Shown here: positions 15,415 to 23,225 of the stretch, in pieces
Layout of the letters: each line of letters opens with the position of its first letter
How positions within the stretch are numbered: position 1 is the first letter of the stretch
DNA from: Aeromicrobium sp.
GTDB taxonomy: Bacteria > Actinomycetota > Actinomycetes > Propionibacteriales > Nocardioidaceae
Direction: 5' to 3'
Assembly: GCA_023257515.1 (NCBI GenBank)
Contig: JALRCA010000176.1
Coordinates: 1-33,562, forward strand
DNA length: 33,562 bases
Program-made: the position numbers and the translations under genes
The notes under the pieces: model-generated
Databases searched by the model: none
Told to the model about the DNA's origin: nothing
What the model saw: the letters and a program-made list of their open reading frames with translations, nothing else

Positions 15415-16221
15415 TCAGTCCACGTGGGCGCGCAGCAGCCGCCCCAGCCCGTGCATGCTCGCGAGCACGTCGTCGCGTGGATCGGTGTCGGCGGGCCACT
15501 CGGCGAGCGCCGCCCAGGCGACGGCGCGGCGGGGTCCCTCGACCACCCCGACGTCGATGCGCGCCGTGGAGATCGTCCCGGTCTTGTCGACGAGCCGGTA
15601 GCCGCGGTCGACCAGGTCGTGGGCGAGGGGATCGAGCCCGAACGCCGACGCCACCATCGACAGGTCGGTGTTGGCGCCGAGCCAGGCGAGCACCTGGGAG
15701 CTGACGCCGGGGGAGACCACGCGGCCCCGCTCGAGGCGGACCATCAGGTCGCTCAGCTCCGTGGCGTTGCCGCGTGACAGCGTCGGTGGGTCGTCGGGGC
15801 CGCGGTGGTCGCGCACGCGGTCGAGGAGCCCGGACTCGGTGTAGCCGAGCTCGCGGGTGAGCGCTGCGACGGCGTCGAGGCCCACGTGCCTGACGAGGAC
15901 GTTGGTCGCGAGGTTGTCGCTCACCGCGCCGACGAGCACGCCGAGATCGGCGACGGGCAACGTCCGGGTCGCGAGGCGGTACCAGAGCCCTGAGTCCTCG
16001 ACCGTCTCGTCGTCGTGCCACGTCAAGGGCTCGTCGTGCGGGAGCGTCCCGTCCTCGAGCCGTCGGGCGACCTCGACGAGCAGGAACAGCTTGCCGACGC
16101 TGGCCGTGCGCTGCACCTCGTCGGCCCGGTGCCGAGCCAGGACCGTGCCGTTCGAGGCATCGCGCACGCAGACCGACCACGTGGCGCCGGTCGCGAGGGC
16201 CGGCAGCTCGAGAGCGCTCAC
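15415..16221 (-). CDS. Class A beta-lactamase-like serine hydrolase, cytoplasmic and without the omega-loop Glu
   Basis: A 268-residue protein of the serine beta-lactamase/PBP fold. The three active-site motifs are present: SVGK (Ser41 and Lys44), SDN (101-103) and KTG (213-215). The segment that normally carries the deacylating Glu166 (ExxLN) is instead DHRGPDDPPTLS, with no Glu at that place. There is no signal peptide. True antibiotic-degrading activity is therefore unlikely; a D-amino-acid peptidase, esterase or amidase role is possible. The GTG at 16221 overlaps the stop of the M20 peptidase gene by four bases (GTGA), so the two are translationally coupled. Confidence 0.85.
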   Translation of the reverse strand: MSALELPALATGATWSVCVRDASNGTVLARHRADEVQRTASVGKLFLLVEVARRLEDGTLPHDEPLTWHDDETVEDSGLWYRLATRTLPVADLGVLVGAVSDNLATNVLVRHVGLDAVAALTRELGYTESGLLDRVRDHRGPDDPPTLSRGNATELSDLMVRLERGRVVSPGVSSQVLAWLGANTDLSMVASAFGLDPLAHDLVDRGYRLVDKTGTISTARIDVGVVEGPRRAVAWAALAEWPADTDPRDDVLASMHGLGRLLRAHVD

Positions 16222-17564
16222 ACGTGCTCCAGGAATCGGCCGAGGACGAGCCGGCCGCCACGCAGCGACTCGACGGGCACCCGTTCGTCGACCCCGTGGA
16301 TCCCACGCGCGAGGCGTCCGCCGGGGTCCAGGGTCAGGGGCGCGAAGCCGTAGCAGAGCAGGCCGATCCGGCTGAACGCCTTGGCGTCGGTACCGCCGCC
16401 GAGGCAGCCGGGCACGACGACGACCTCCGGGTCGATCGAGCGCAGGGCGTCGCCCATCGCGGTGAACCAGGGGGAGTCGATCGGAGCCTCGACCGGTGGG
16501 GCCGTCGTCAGGTGCTCGATCGTGACGTGCGGCCCGACGACCGCGGGCAGCAGCCGCGCCAGCTCGCCCTGGTAGCCCGGCGGGCAACGGACGTCGACCT
16601 CGGCCACGGCGACGCCCGGGATGACGTTGACCTTCGTCCCGGCCCGGACCACGGTCGGCGTCGTCGACGCCCGGATCGTGAACGGCGTGACGTCGGCCGC
16701 CGCGCCGAGCGCGTCGACGGCCGCCTCGACGCCGGCCTCGTCCTCGAGCGAGACGTCGAGGTCGAGCGCCTCGGCCACGCCGGCGATCTGCTGGCGGACC
16801 ACGGTGGACAGGTGGACGGGCCAGCGGTGGTGCTCCAGCCGGTGGAGCGCGTCGACCAGGTCACCCAGCGCGGTGCGCGGGGTGGGGCGTGACCCGTGCC
16901 CGGACGGCCCGCGGGCCATCAGGCGGGCATGCATCGTCCCGCGCTCGCCGGCACTCACCCGCGCGAGACGGACGGTGCGACCGTCGCGTGCCGTGTGGGC
17001 CTCGACCACGCCGCCGGACTCACCGATGGCGGCCTCGAGCCCGGCGAACAGCTCCGGGTGCTCGTCGACGAGCCACTCCGCGCCGTAGGCGCCGTCGGTC
17101 TCCTCGTCGGCGACGAAGGCCATGACGACGTCGCGGCGGGGGCGGGTGCCGCTCGTGCCCCACTCCATCAGGACCGACAGCATCGAGGCGCACATGTCCT
17201 TCATGTCGGTCGCCCCGCGACCGACCACGTAGCCGTCGCGCTCGACGGCGGCGAACGGGTCGACGCTCCAGTCCTCGGGCTCGGCCGGCACGACGTCGAG
17301 GTGTCCGTGCACGAGCAGCCCGGGAAGGTCCGGCTCGCGGCCCGGGACGCGCAGCACCAGGTTCTGACGGTGCGGTGCGTCCTCCCGCGCCAGCACCACG
17401 GGCGAGAACCCGACGGACTCGAGTGCCGCGCGCACGTACGCGACGGCCTCGGCCTCGCCGACGGCATCGCCCGGGCCGCGGTTGGTGGTGTCGATGCGGA
17501 TCAGGTCCCGCAGGATCGTCACGACGTCCTGCTCGACGGCCGTGCTCGCCTTTGCGGTACGCAT
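16218..17564 (-). CDS. M20 family metallopeptidase (ArgE/DapE/ACY1-like)
   Basis: A 448-residue cytoplasmic di-zinc hydrolase. The metal ligands and catalytic residues are visible: HGHLD (His88, then catalytic Asp90), GATDMKD (Asp120), DEETDG (catalytic Glu154 and ligand Glu155), and the C-terminal GGTDAKAF block. The lid/dimerisation domain has GPSGHGSRP. Family members cleave acylated amino acids or dipeptides; the substrate cannot be read directly. The ATG at 17564 is used; 20 further in-frame residues upstream would run through a palindrome and lack similarity. It is divergent from the peptide-transport operon, which suggests that the two units act together. Confidence 0.9.
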   Translation of the reverse strand: MRTAKASTAVEQDVVTILRDLIRIDTTNRGPGDAVGEAEAVAYVRAALESVGFSPVVLAREDAPHRQNLVLRVPGREPDLPGLLVHGHLDVVPAEPEDWSVDPFAAVERDGYVVGRGATDMKDMCASMLSVLMEWGTSGTRPRRDVVMAFVADEETDGAYGAEWLVDEHPELFAGLEAAIGESGGVVEAHTARDGRTVRLARVSAGERGTMHARLMARGPSGHGSRPTPRTALGDLVDALHRLEHHRWPVHLSTVVRQQIAGVAEALDLDVSLEDEAGVEAAVDALGAAADVTPFTIRASTTPTVVRAGTKVNVIPGVAVAEVDVRCPPGYQGELARLLPAVVGPHVTIEHLTTAPPVEAPIDSPWFTAMGDALRSIDPEVVVVPGCLGGGTDAKAFSRIGLLCYGFAPLTLDPGGRLARGIHGVDERVPVESLRGGRLVLGRFLEHV

Positions 17565-17567
17565 GAT

Positions 17568-17592
17568 GGTCCACCATGACGCATGGTGGTCC
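17568..17592. promoter_or_regulatory. Dyad just upstream of the M20 start
   Basis: GGTCCACCATG (17568-17578) faces CATGGTGGTCC (17582-17592), with one mismatch and a three-base spacer. Its position immediately before the M20 start codon would allow repression, or a leader hairpin masking the start. Confidence 0.4.
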
Positions 17593-17644
17593 CCGAAGTC
17601 CATAGCCCCTAAGTTCGTAGCCACTGGGGGCTCAGTCGCCGCAT

Positions 17645-17683
17645 GTTAAAGATTTGTGACGTATCTTGCGTCAATCATTGACA
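17645..17683. promoter_or_regulatory. AT-richer divergent control region with two overlapping dyads
   Basis: The stretch holds TGACG-N7-CGTCA (17657-17673) and, overlapping it, GTCAAT-C-ATTGAC (17670-17682). On the minus strand TTGACG (17674-17669) and TTTAAC (17650-17645) are 18 bases apart and form a plausible promoter for the M20 gene. On the plus strand TTGACA (17678-17683) could be a -35 for the transport operon, though no convincing -10 follows. The dyads overlap both -35 boxes, as expected for coordinated repression. Confidence 0.5.
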
Positions 17684-17753
17684 CCGTCCCACACGCCCTG
17701 GTTGGTTCGACACGTGCCCCGAGCGCCGGGCGCACGATCGAGGGGAGCCACTC

Positions 17754-19583
17754 ATGTCACTGACCCGAGACCGCGGGGCTCGCGTCCTGAGCCGCCCGGA
17801 CCTGCGCCGGCCGCTGGCCCTGCTGGCGGCTCTCCTCGTCGCCCTGGTGGCGCTCGTCGGGCTCGACCCGCGTCCCGCGAAGGCCGACGCCAGCGACACG
17901 ATCCGCATCGCCCTGACCGACGACGTCGACACGTTCAACCCGTTCCTCGCCGTCCTGCTCTCGAGCACGGGCATCAACCGCTACCAGTACGAGAACCTGG
18001 TCGGCTACGACCAGAAGAGCTCCGAGCCGACCGCGGGCATCGCGTCCAAGTGGTCGACCAGCGACGACGGCACCGTCTGGACGTTCACGATCCCCGAGGA
18101 CCGCGTCTGGTCCGACGGCGAGCCGATCACGGCCGAGGACGTCGTCTACACCTACACCTCGATCATGAAGAACCAGACGCTCCAGACCGCGAACGGCGGC
18201 CTCGTCACCAACTTCGACACGGTCGAGGCACCCGACCCGCAGACGGTGCGCCTGACCCTCAAGGAGGCCCAGGCCTCCAACCCCGGCGTCGAGATCCCGA
18301 TCGTGCCCGAGCACGTCTGGTCCAAGCAGGACCCCACGAAGTTCGAGGCCGACTCCGACGTCGTCGGCTCCGGCCCGTTCCTCATCACGAGCTACAAGAC
18401 CGGCCAGTCGATCCGGCTCAAGGCCAACAAGCGCTTCTGGCGCGGCGCGCCGAAGATCGACGGCATCACCTACACCCGCTACAAGAGCGTCGACGCCGCG
18501 GTCCAGGGTCTCAAGGCCGGCGACGTCGACCTGCTGAGCGGCCTGACGCCGGCGCAGTTCGAGAGCCTCGAGGACGCCGACGGCATCGCCACCAACGCCG
18601 GCAAGGGTCGCCGCTACCAGGCGATCGCCATCAACCCCGGCGCCGTCGACAACAAGGGCAAGAAGCTCGGTGACGGCAACCCCGTCCTGCAGGACCCCAA
18701 GGTCCGCGAGGCGATCTTCATGGCGATCGACAAGAAGACCCTGGTCAAGCGCGTGCTGCAGGGCTACGGCCGCGTGGGGGAGACCGAGGTGCCCACGGTC
18801 TACCCGCGGTTCTACGGCTTCGCCGACGGCCACGAGGCCGTGCCGTTCGACCTGGACGCGGCCAACGACCTGCTCGAGCAGGCGGGCTACGTCAAGGGTG
18901 CCGACGGCATCCGCGCCAAGGACGGCAAGAAGCTCGAGCTGCGGCTCATGGGTCGCAACTCCGACGTCGCGCACAGCCAGATGGCCGACTTCGTGGAGAG
19001 CTGGCTCAAGGACGTCGGCATCAAGCTCAAGATCTCGATGGTCTCGCCCGACCAGGTCAACGAGGACTCGACGCTCGGCCGCTACGACCTGTACTTCACC
19101 GGCTGGAGCATCGGGCCCGACCCGGACTTCCAGCTGTCGATGAACCGGTGCGCCTCGCGTCCGAACGCCGACGGTTCCGGACCCACGAGCGAGAACAACT
19201 GGTGCTCCCCGTCGTTCGACAAGATCTACGACCAGCAGCACGCCGAGCTCGATCCCGAGGCCCGTGGCGAGCTCGTGAAGCAGGCGTTCACCGAGATCTA
19301 CGACGCCCACGTCAGCAACCCGATCTACTACGCCGACCAGCTCGAGGCCTACAACAGCGACCGGTTCGCGGACTTCGGCCTGCAGCCCGCCAAGGGTGGC
19401 CAGATCCTGAACCAGAACGGCTACTGGGGCCTGTACGAGGCGGCCCCGGCCGACGAGGCGAGCGGGTCCGGCGGCACGCCGGGCTGGCTGCTGCCGGCCG
19501 CTGCGGTCGTGGTGGTCGCGGCGCTGGTCGGAGGCGTGCTCGTCGCCCGCCGTCGCGGGGCCTCGTCCGACGACCGGGAGTGA
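17754..19583 (+). CDS. Peptide ABC transporter substrate-binding protein (family 5) with C-terminal membrane anchor
   Basis: A 609-residue family 5 (DppA/OppA-like) binding protein. The N-terminus is a Sec-type signal peptide: positively charged start, hydrophobic core about 20-37, and likely cleavage after AKA at residue 44. There is no lipobox Cys. The binding domain includes VWSDGEPITAEDVVYT and the usual FDxxxANxLLxxAGY block (as FDLDAANDLLEQAGY). The C-terminus has a Gly/Ser linker, a membrane helix (about 577-599) and a basic RRR tail, so the protein appears anchored by its C-terminus and not by lipid. GAGGGGAG precedes the ATG. It heads a seven-gene operon and delivers peptides to the two permeases that follow. 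Confidence 0.93.
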   Translation: MSLTRDRGARVLSRPDLRRPLALLAALLVALVALVGLDPRPAKADASDTIRIALTDDVDTFNPFLAVLLSSTGINRYQYENLVGYDQKSSEPTAGIASKWSTSDDGTVWTFTIPEDRVWSDGEPITAEDVVYTYTSIMKNQTLQTANGGLVTNFDTVEAPDPQTVRLTLKEAQASNPGVEIPIVPEHVWSKQDPTKFEADSDVVGSGPFLITSYKTGQSIRLKANKRFWRGAPKIDGITYTRYKSVDAAVQGLKAGDVDLLSGLTPAQFESLEDADGIATNAGKGRRYQAIAINPGAVDNKGKKLGDGNPVLQDPKVREAIFMAIDKKTLVKRVLQGYGRVGETEVPTVYPRFYGFADGHEAVPFDLDAANDLLEQAGYVKGADGIRAKDGKKLELRLMGRNSDVAHSQMADFVESWLKDVGIKLKISMVSPDQVNEDSTLGRYDLYFTGWSIGPDPDFQLSMNRCASRPNADGSGPTSENNWCSPSFDKIYDQQHAELDPEARGELVKQAFTEIYDAHVSNPIYYADQLEAYNSDRFADFGLQPAKGGQILNQNGYWGLYEAAPADEASGSGGTPGWLLPAAAVVVVAALVGGVLVARRRGASSDDRE

Positions 19584-19585
19584 GC

Positions 19586-20617
19586 GTGAGCGTCGCTCCC
19601 GTCGACCCGGCGGCCGTGGCGGCTGCCGACGAGCTGCCGAGGGGCCCGAGCCTGGGGCGCTACCTCGCCCTGCGGGCGGGTGGCTCGCTCATCAGCCTCG
19701 TCATGGTCGTGGTGGTGGGCTTCTTCGCCTTCCGCATCCTGCCGGGGGACCCGGCGATCACGCTGACCCGTGGTCGCCAGGTCAGCCCCGAGGAGGTCGA
19801 GCGCCTGCGCCAGGAGCTGGGTCTCGACGACGCGCTCCCGGTGCAGTTCTGGCACTACCTGCTGGACCTGCTCCGGGGCGACCTCGGGACGTCGTACGTC
19901 TACCGCCGTCCGGTCTCCGAGCTCGTGCTCGAGCACCTCGGGCCGACGCTGCTGCTCACCGGGACGGCCGCCCTGCTCTCGGTCGTGCTCGGGCTCTGGC
20001 TCGGTCAGAAGGCGGCCTGGCGACGCGGAACCTGGTTCGACAAGATCCACACCGGTCTGGCCCTGACGTTCTGGTCGGTCCCGACGTTCTGGCTGGGGCT
20101 GCTGCTGCTGCTCGTCTTCGGCGGTGGCCTGGGCTGGTTCCCGACGGCAGGGATGGAGACGGCCGGGTCGGACGCGAGCGGGCTCGCGCACGTGCTCGAC
20201 GTCGCGCACCACCTCGTGCTGCCGGTCGTCACGATGGTCGCCGTCGTGTACGCGCAGTACCTCATGGTCATGCGGGCCTCGGTGCTCGAGGAGATGCACG
20301 AGGACTACCTGACGACCGCACGGGCCAAGGGGCTGCGCGAGGACCTCGTGCGCACGCGGCACGCGGTGCCGAACGCCCTGCTGCCGACGACGACGCTCAT
20401 CTTCCTGACGATCGGGTTCCTGGTGGCCGGCGCCGTGACGGTCGAGGCCGTGTTCTCCTGGCCCGGGCTCGGATACCTGGCCTACCAGGGCCTCAACGCA
20501 CCGGACCTGCCGCTGCTGCAGGGCACCTTCGTCGTGTTCTCGGCGGCCGTCATCGTCATGAACCTGGTGGCGGACCTGGTGTACCGGCTCATCGACCCCC
20601 GACTCAAGGCGGCGTGA
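19586..20617 (+). CDS. Peptide ABC transporter permease, DppB-type
   Basis: A 343-residue inner-membrane permease with an N-terminal cytoplasmic stretch and six predicted helices. The first helix is followed by the conserved RILPGDPA and the RLRQELGLD segment. The EAA loop that contacts the ATPase is EDYLTTARAKGL. These features define the DppB/OppB branch. GTG at 19586 has GGGAG five bases upstream; a GTG six bases earlier (19580), overlapping the previous stop, is the alternative. The stop overlaps the next gene's start by one base. Confidence 0.93.
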   Translation: MSVAPVDPAAVAAADELPRGPSLGRYLALRAGGSLISLVMVVVVGFFAFRILPGDPAITLTRGRQVSPEEVERLRQELGLDDALPVQFWHYLLDLLRGDLGTSYVYRRPVSELVLEHLGPTLLLTGTAALLSVVLGLWLGQKAAWRRGTWFDKIHTGLALTFWSVPTFWLGLLLLLVFGGGLGWFPTAGMETAGSDASGLAHVLDVAHHLVLPVVTMVAVVYAQYLMVMRASVLEEMHEDYLTTARAKGLREDLVRTRHAVPNALLPTTTLIFLTIGFLVAGAVTVEAVFSWPGLGYLAYQGLNAPDLPLLQGTFVVFSAAVIVMNLVADLVYRLIDPRLKAA

Positions 20618-21507
20618 TGGTGCGCCCCTCGTCGGCCGCTCGGCTGCGCCGTCGCGCCCGGCTCCGGGAGGTCTGGTCGGAGTTCGCCTCGCAGCGCTCC
20701 GGTCTGGTCGGTCTCGTGCTCCTGCTCGTGATCGTCGTGCTCGCGCTGCTCGCGCCGCTCCTGGTGCCGATCGAGCGGCTCGACGTCACGCGCGTCACGG
20801 CTCCCTCCAACGCGGCGCCGAGCGGTGGCCACTGGTTGGGCACCGACCCGCAGGGACGCGACGTCCTGGCGGTGCTGCTGTGGGGCTCGCGGGCCTCGCT
20901 CCTCGTGGGCTTCGCGGCGACCGCCGTCTCGATGGTGCTCGGCACCGTCGTCGGCATGGCCGCCGGCCACTTCCGCGGGCTCTGGCAGGGCGTCATCCTG
21001 CGCTTCGTCGACTTCTTCCTGGTGGTGCCGAGCCTCATGCTCGCGATCGTGCTGTCGTCGGTGCTCTCGCGCGGGCTCGGCACGATCATCCTCGCGATCG
21101 GTGTCACGAGCTGGGCCCAGACCGCGCGCATCGTGCGGGCGCAGACGCTCACGATCGAGTCACGTCCCTACATCGAGCGGTCGATCGCACTCGGCGCCGG
21201 CGACGTGCACGTGCTCGGCCGTCACGTGCTGCCGTCCGTCATGCCGCTCGTGCTGGCCAACACGACGCTCGCCGTGGGATCGGCGATCATCGCGGAGTCG
21301 ACGCTGTCGTTCCTGGGCCTCGGCGACCCGACGACGTTCTCGTGGGGCTCGATGCTCAAGTCCGCCCTCGACACGGGCGCGGCCACGGCGGGCTACTGGT
21401 GGTACGTGCTGCCGCCGGGCCTGGCGATCGTCGTGGTGGTCCTGTGCTTCACGCTCGTGGGCCGCGCCCTCGAGTCCGTCCTGAACCCCACGCTGAGGTC
21501 ACGATGA
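20617..21507 (+). CDS. Peptide ABC transporter permease, DppC-type
   Basis: A 296-residue partner permease. After a basic N-terminus and a first helix (about 31-51) it has the GTDPQGRDVLAVLLWGSRASLLVG block that marks the DppC/OppC branch. The EAA loop is RPYIERSIALGAGDVHVLGRH, and SFLGLGDPTTFSWG is near the C-terminus, both family-typical. It forms a heterodimer with the preceding permease. The ATG at 20617 shares its A with the preceding TGA, and its own TGA overlaps the ATPase ATG (ATGA), so translation is coupled through this part of the operon. Confidence 0.94.
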   Translation: MVRPSSAARLRRRARLREVWSEFASQRSGLVGLVLLLVIVVLALLAPLLVPIERLDVTRVTAPSNAAPSGGHWLGTDPQGRDVLAVLLWGSRASLLVGFAATAVSMVLGTVVGMAAGHFRGLWQGVILRFVDFFLVVPSLMLAIVLSSVLSRGLGTIILAIGVTSWAQTARIVRAQTLTIESRPYIERSIALGAGDVHVLGRHVLPSVMPLVLANTTLAVGSAIIAESTLSFLGLGDPTTFSWGSMLKSALDTGAATAGYWWYVLPPGLAIVVVVLCFTLVGRALESVLNPTLRSR

Positions 21508-23225
21508 GCGAGTCGACTCACGACGGACCCGCCCTCGCGTGGCGCGACGTCACCATCACGTACGCGACCGGGGTCGTCGCGGTGGACGGGGTCGACCTCG
21601 TCGTCCCGCGCGGTGCCACGATCGGCGTCGCGGGGGAGTCCGGCTCCGGCAAGTCGACGCTCGTCATGGCGGCCCTGCGACTCCTGCCCAGGGACGCCCG
21701 CCTCGAGGGCACCGTCGAGCTCGACGGCGAGGACGTCGGCGCCATGACGTTCGGCCGGCTCCGGGCGGTGCGATGGACGTCGGCCGCCATCGTGTTCCAG
21801 GGGGCGATGCACTCGCTCAACCCCGTGCGGACCGTCGAGCGGCAGGTCGCCGAGGCCCTGGAGCTGCACCGGGACGAGCAGTACCCGGACGCCGCCGCGC
21901 GGCGGGCACGCGTCCTGGAGCTGCTCGGACTCGTCGACCTGCCCGCCTCGACCGCGGGGGCCTATCCGCACGAGCTGTCCGGCGGCCAGAAGCAGCGCGT
22001 CATGATCGCGCTCGCGCTGGCGTGCGACCCCGACGTGATCATCGCCGACGAGCCGACGACCGCGCTCGACGTCGTGGTCCAGGCCCAGGTGCTCCGCGTG
22101 CTCTCCGGCCTGGTGGCGGATCGCGGCCTGACCCTGGTGATGATCAGCCACGACCTGGCGGTCCTGGCGGCCGTGTGCGAGCGCATCGTCGTCATGCGCG
22201 ACGGGCGCGTCGTCGAGGAGGGCCTCTCCCGCGAGGTGCTGACCGACCCGCAGCACGAGCACACGCGTGAGCTGGCGGCCGCGTTCCCGGTGATCGGCGA
22301 CGAGTCCGCCCGCTACACCGTCGGCCACGACCGCGAACGCATCCTCCCCACCACCGCCCCGGCCCTCGCCCCTGCTGAGCGTGACGATCCCGGGCGCGAC
22401 ACGGCCGATTCCGCCCGGGATCGTCACACTCAGGGGGTGGGTGGGGCGGTGCTGGCGGTGCGCGACCTCGTGGTCGACTTCCGCTCGCGGGGACGCGCCG
22501 TGCGTGCCGTCGACCACGTGAGCCTGGAGTGCGCGCCCGGCGAGATCGTGGCGCTCGTCGGTCAGTCGGGATCGGGCAAGACGACGCTCGCACGCTCGAT
22601 CCTCGGTCTGCAGCGCCCCACGTCGGGCGAGGTGCTGTTCGAGGGCGAGCCGATGCCGCGCGACCGGGCCGGTCTGCGGGCCTACCGCCGCCGCATCCAG
22701 TTCGTGCTGCAGGACCCGTCCGCCTCGCTCAACCCCAAGCACACGGTCTACGAGGCCGTCGCCGAGGGGCTGCGGATCCACCGGCTCGAGCGCGAGGGCG
22801 TCGACGAGGCGGCGCGCGTCGCCCAGGCGCTGGAGCAGGCCGAGCTGACGCCCACCGAGCGCTACGCGACGTCGCTGCCGTCCCAGCTCTCGGGCGGCCA
22901 GCGCCAGCGCGTGGTGATCGCGGGCGCTCTGGCGCTGGAGCCCAGCTACCTGGTCGCGGACGAACCCGTCGCGAGCCTCGACGCCTCGGTGCGAGGCGAG
23001 ATCCTCGCGCTGCTGCTCCGCCTGCGGCGCGACCTCGGGCTCGGTGCCCTGGTCATCACCCACGACCTCGGACTGGCGTGGAACGTGGCGGATCGCGTCC
23101 TGGTGATGCACCAGGGCCGGATCGTCGAGGACGGACCGGTCGAGGAGGTCCTGCTCGACCCGCAGCACGACTACACCCGCTCGTTGCTCGAGGTCGTGCC
23201 GTCACGTCTCGGGAGCCACGCATGA
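21504..23225 (+). CDS. Fused DppD-DppF peptide ABC transporter ATPase
   Basis: A 573-residue protein with two complete ABC ATPase domains. Domain 1 (about 10-265) has Walker A GESGSGKST (44-52), LSGGQ (158-162) and IIADEP (179-184). Domain 2 (about 315-573) has Walker A GQSGSGKTT (353-361), LSGGQ and VADEPVASLD, with both H-loops present (ISHD, ITHD). It powers the two permeases; one polypeptide replaces separate DppD and DppF subunits. The linker is unusual: residues 291-310 are encoded precisely by a copy of the 59-base palindrome (22375-22433) that also occurs at 519-577. The reading frame stays open through it. The start is coupled (ATGA) to the permease stop. Confidence 0.95.
   Translation: MSESTHDGPALAWRDVTITYATGVVAVDGVDLVVPRGATIGVAGESGSGKSTLVMAALRLLPRDARLEGTVELDGEDVGAMTFGRLRAVRWTSAAIVFQGAMHSLNPVRTVERQVAEALELHRDEQYPDAAARRARVLELLGLVDLPASTAGAYPHELSGGQKQRVMIALALACDPDVIIADEPTTALDVVVQAQVLRVLSGLVADRGLTLVMISHDLAVLAAVCERIVVMRDGRVVEEGLSREVLTDPQHEHTRELAAAFPVIGDESARYTVGHDRERILPTTAPALAPAERDDPGRDTADSARDRHTQGVGGAVLAVRDLVVDFRSRGRAVRAVDHVSLECAPGEIVALVGQSGSGKTTLARSILGLQRPTSGEVLFEGEPMPRDRAGLRAYRRRIQFVLQDPSASLNPKHTVYEAVAEGLRIHRLEREGVDEAARVAQALEQAELTPTERYATSLPSQLSGGQRQRVVIAGALALEPSYLVADEPVASLDASVRGEILALLLRLRRDLGLGALVITHDLGLAWNVADRVLVMHQGRIVEDGPVEEVLLDPQHDYTRSLLEVVPSRLGSHA
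22375..22433. repeat. 59-bp palindrome, family A copy 2, inside the ATPase coding sequence
   Basis: The 21-base arms 22375-22395 and 22413-22433 differ from perfect complementarity at one position. The left arm is identical to the left arm of the copy at 519-577. The 17-base centre shares ACGGCCGAT with that copy. The element plus one base (22374) makes 20 in-frame codons between the two ATPase domains. It encodes a charged linker rich in Asp and Arg. Confidence 0.88.

Noticed and set aside
15415-16221. Antibiotic resistance beta-lactamase
   Set aside because: The three serine-hydrolase motifs are present, but the omega-loop Glu and a signal peptide are missing, so calling it a resistance gene is not supported.
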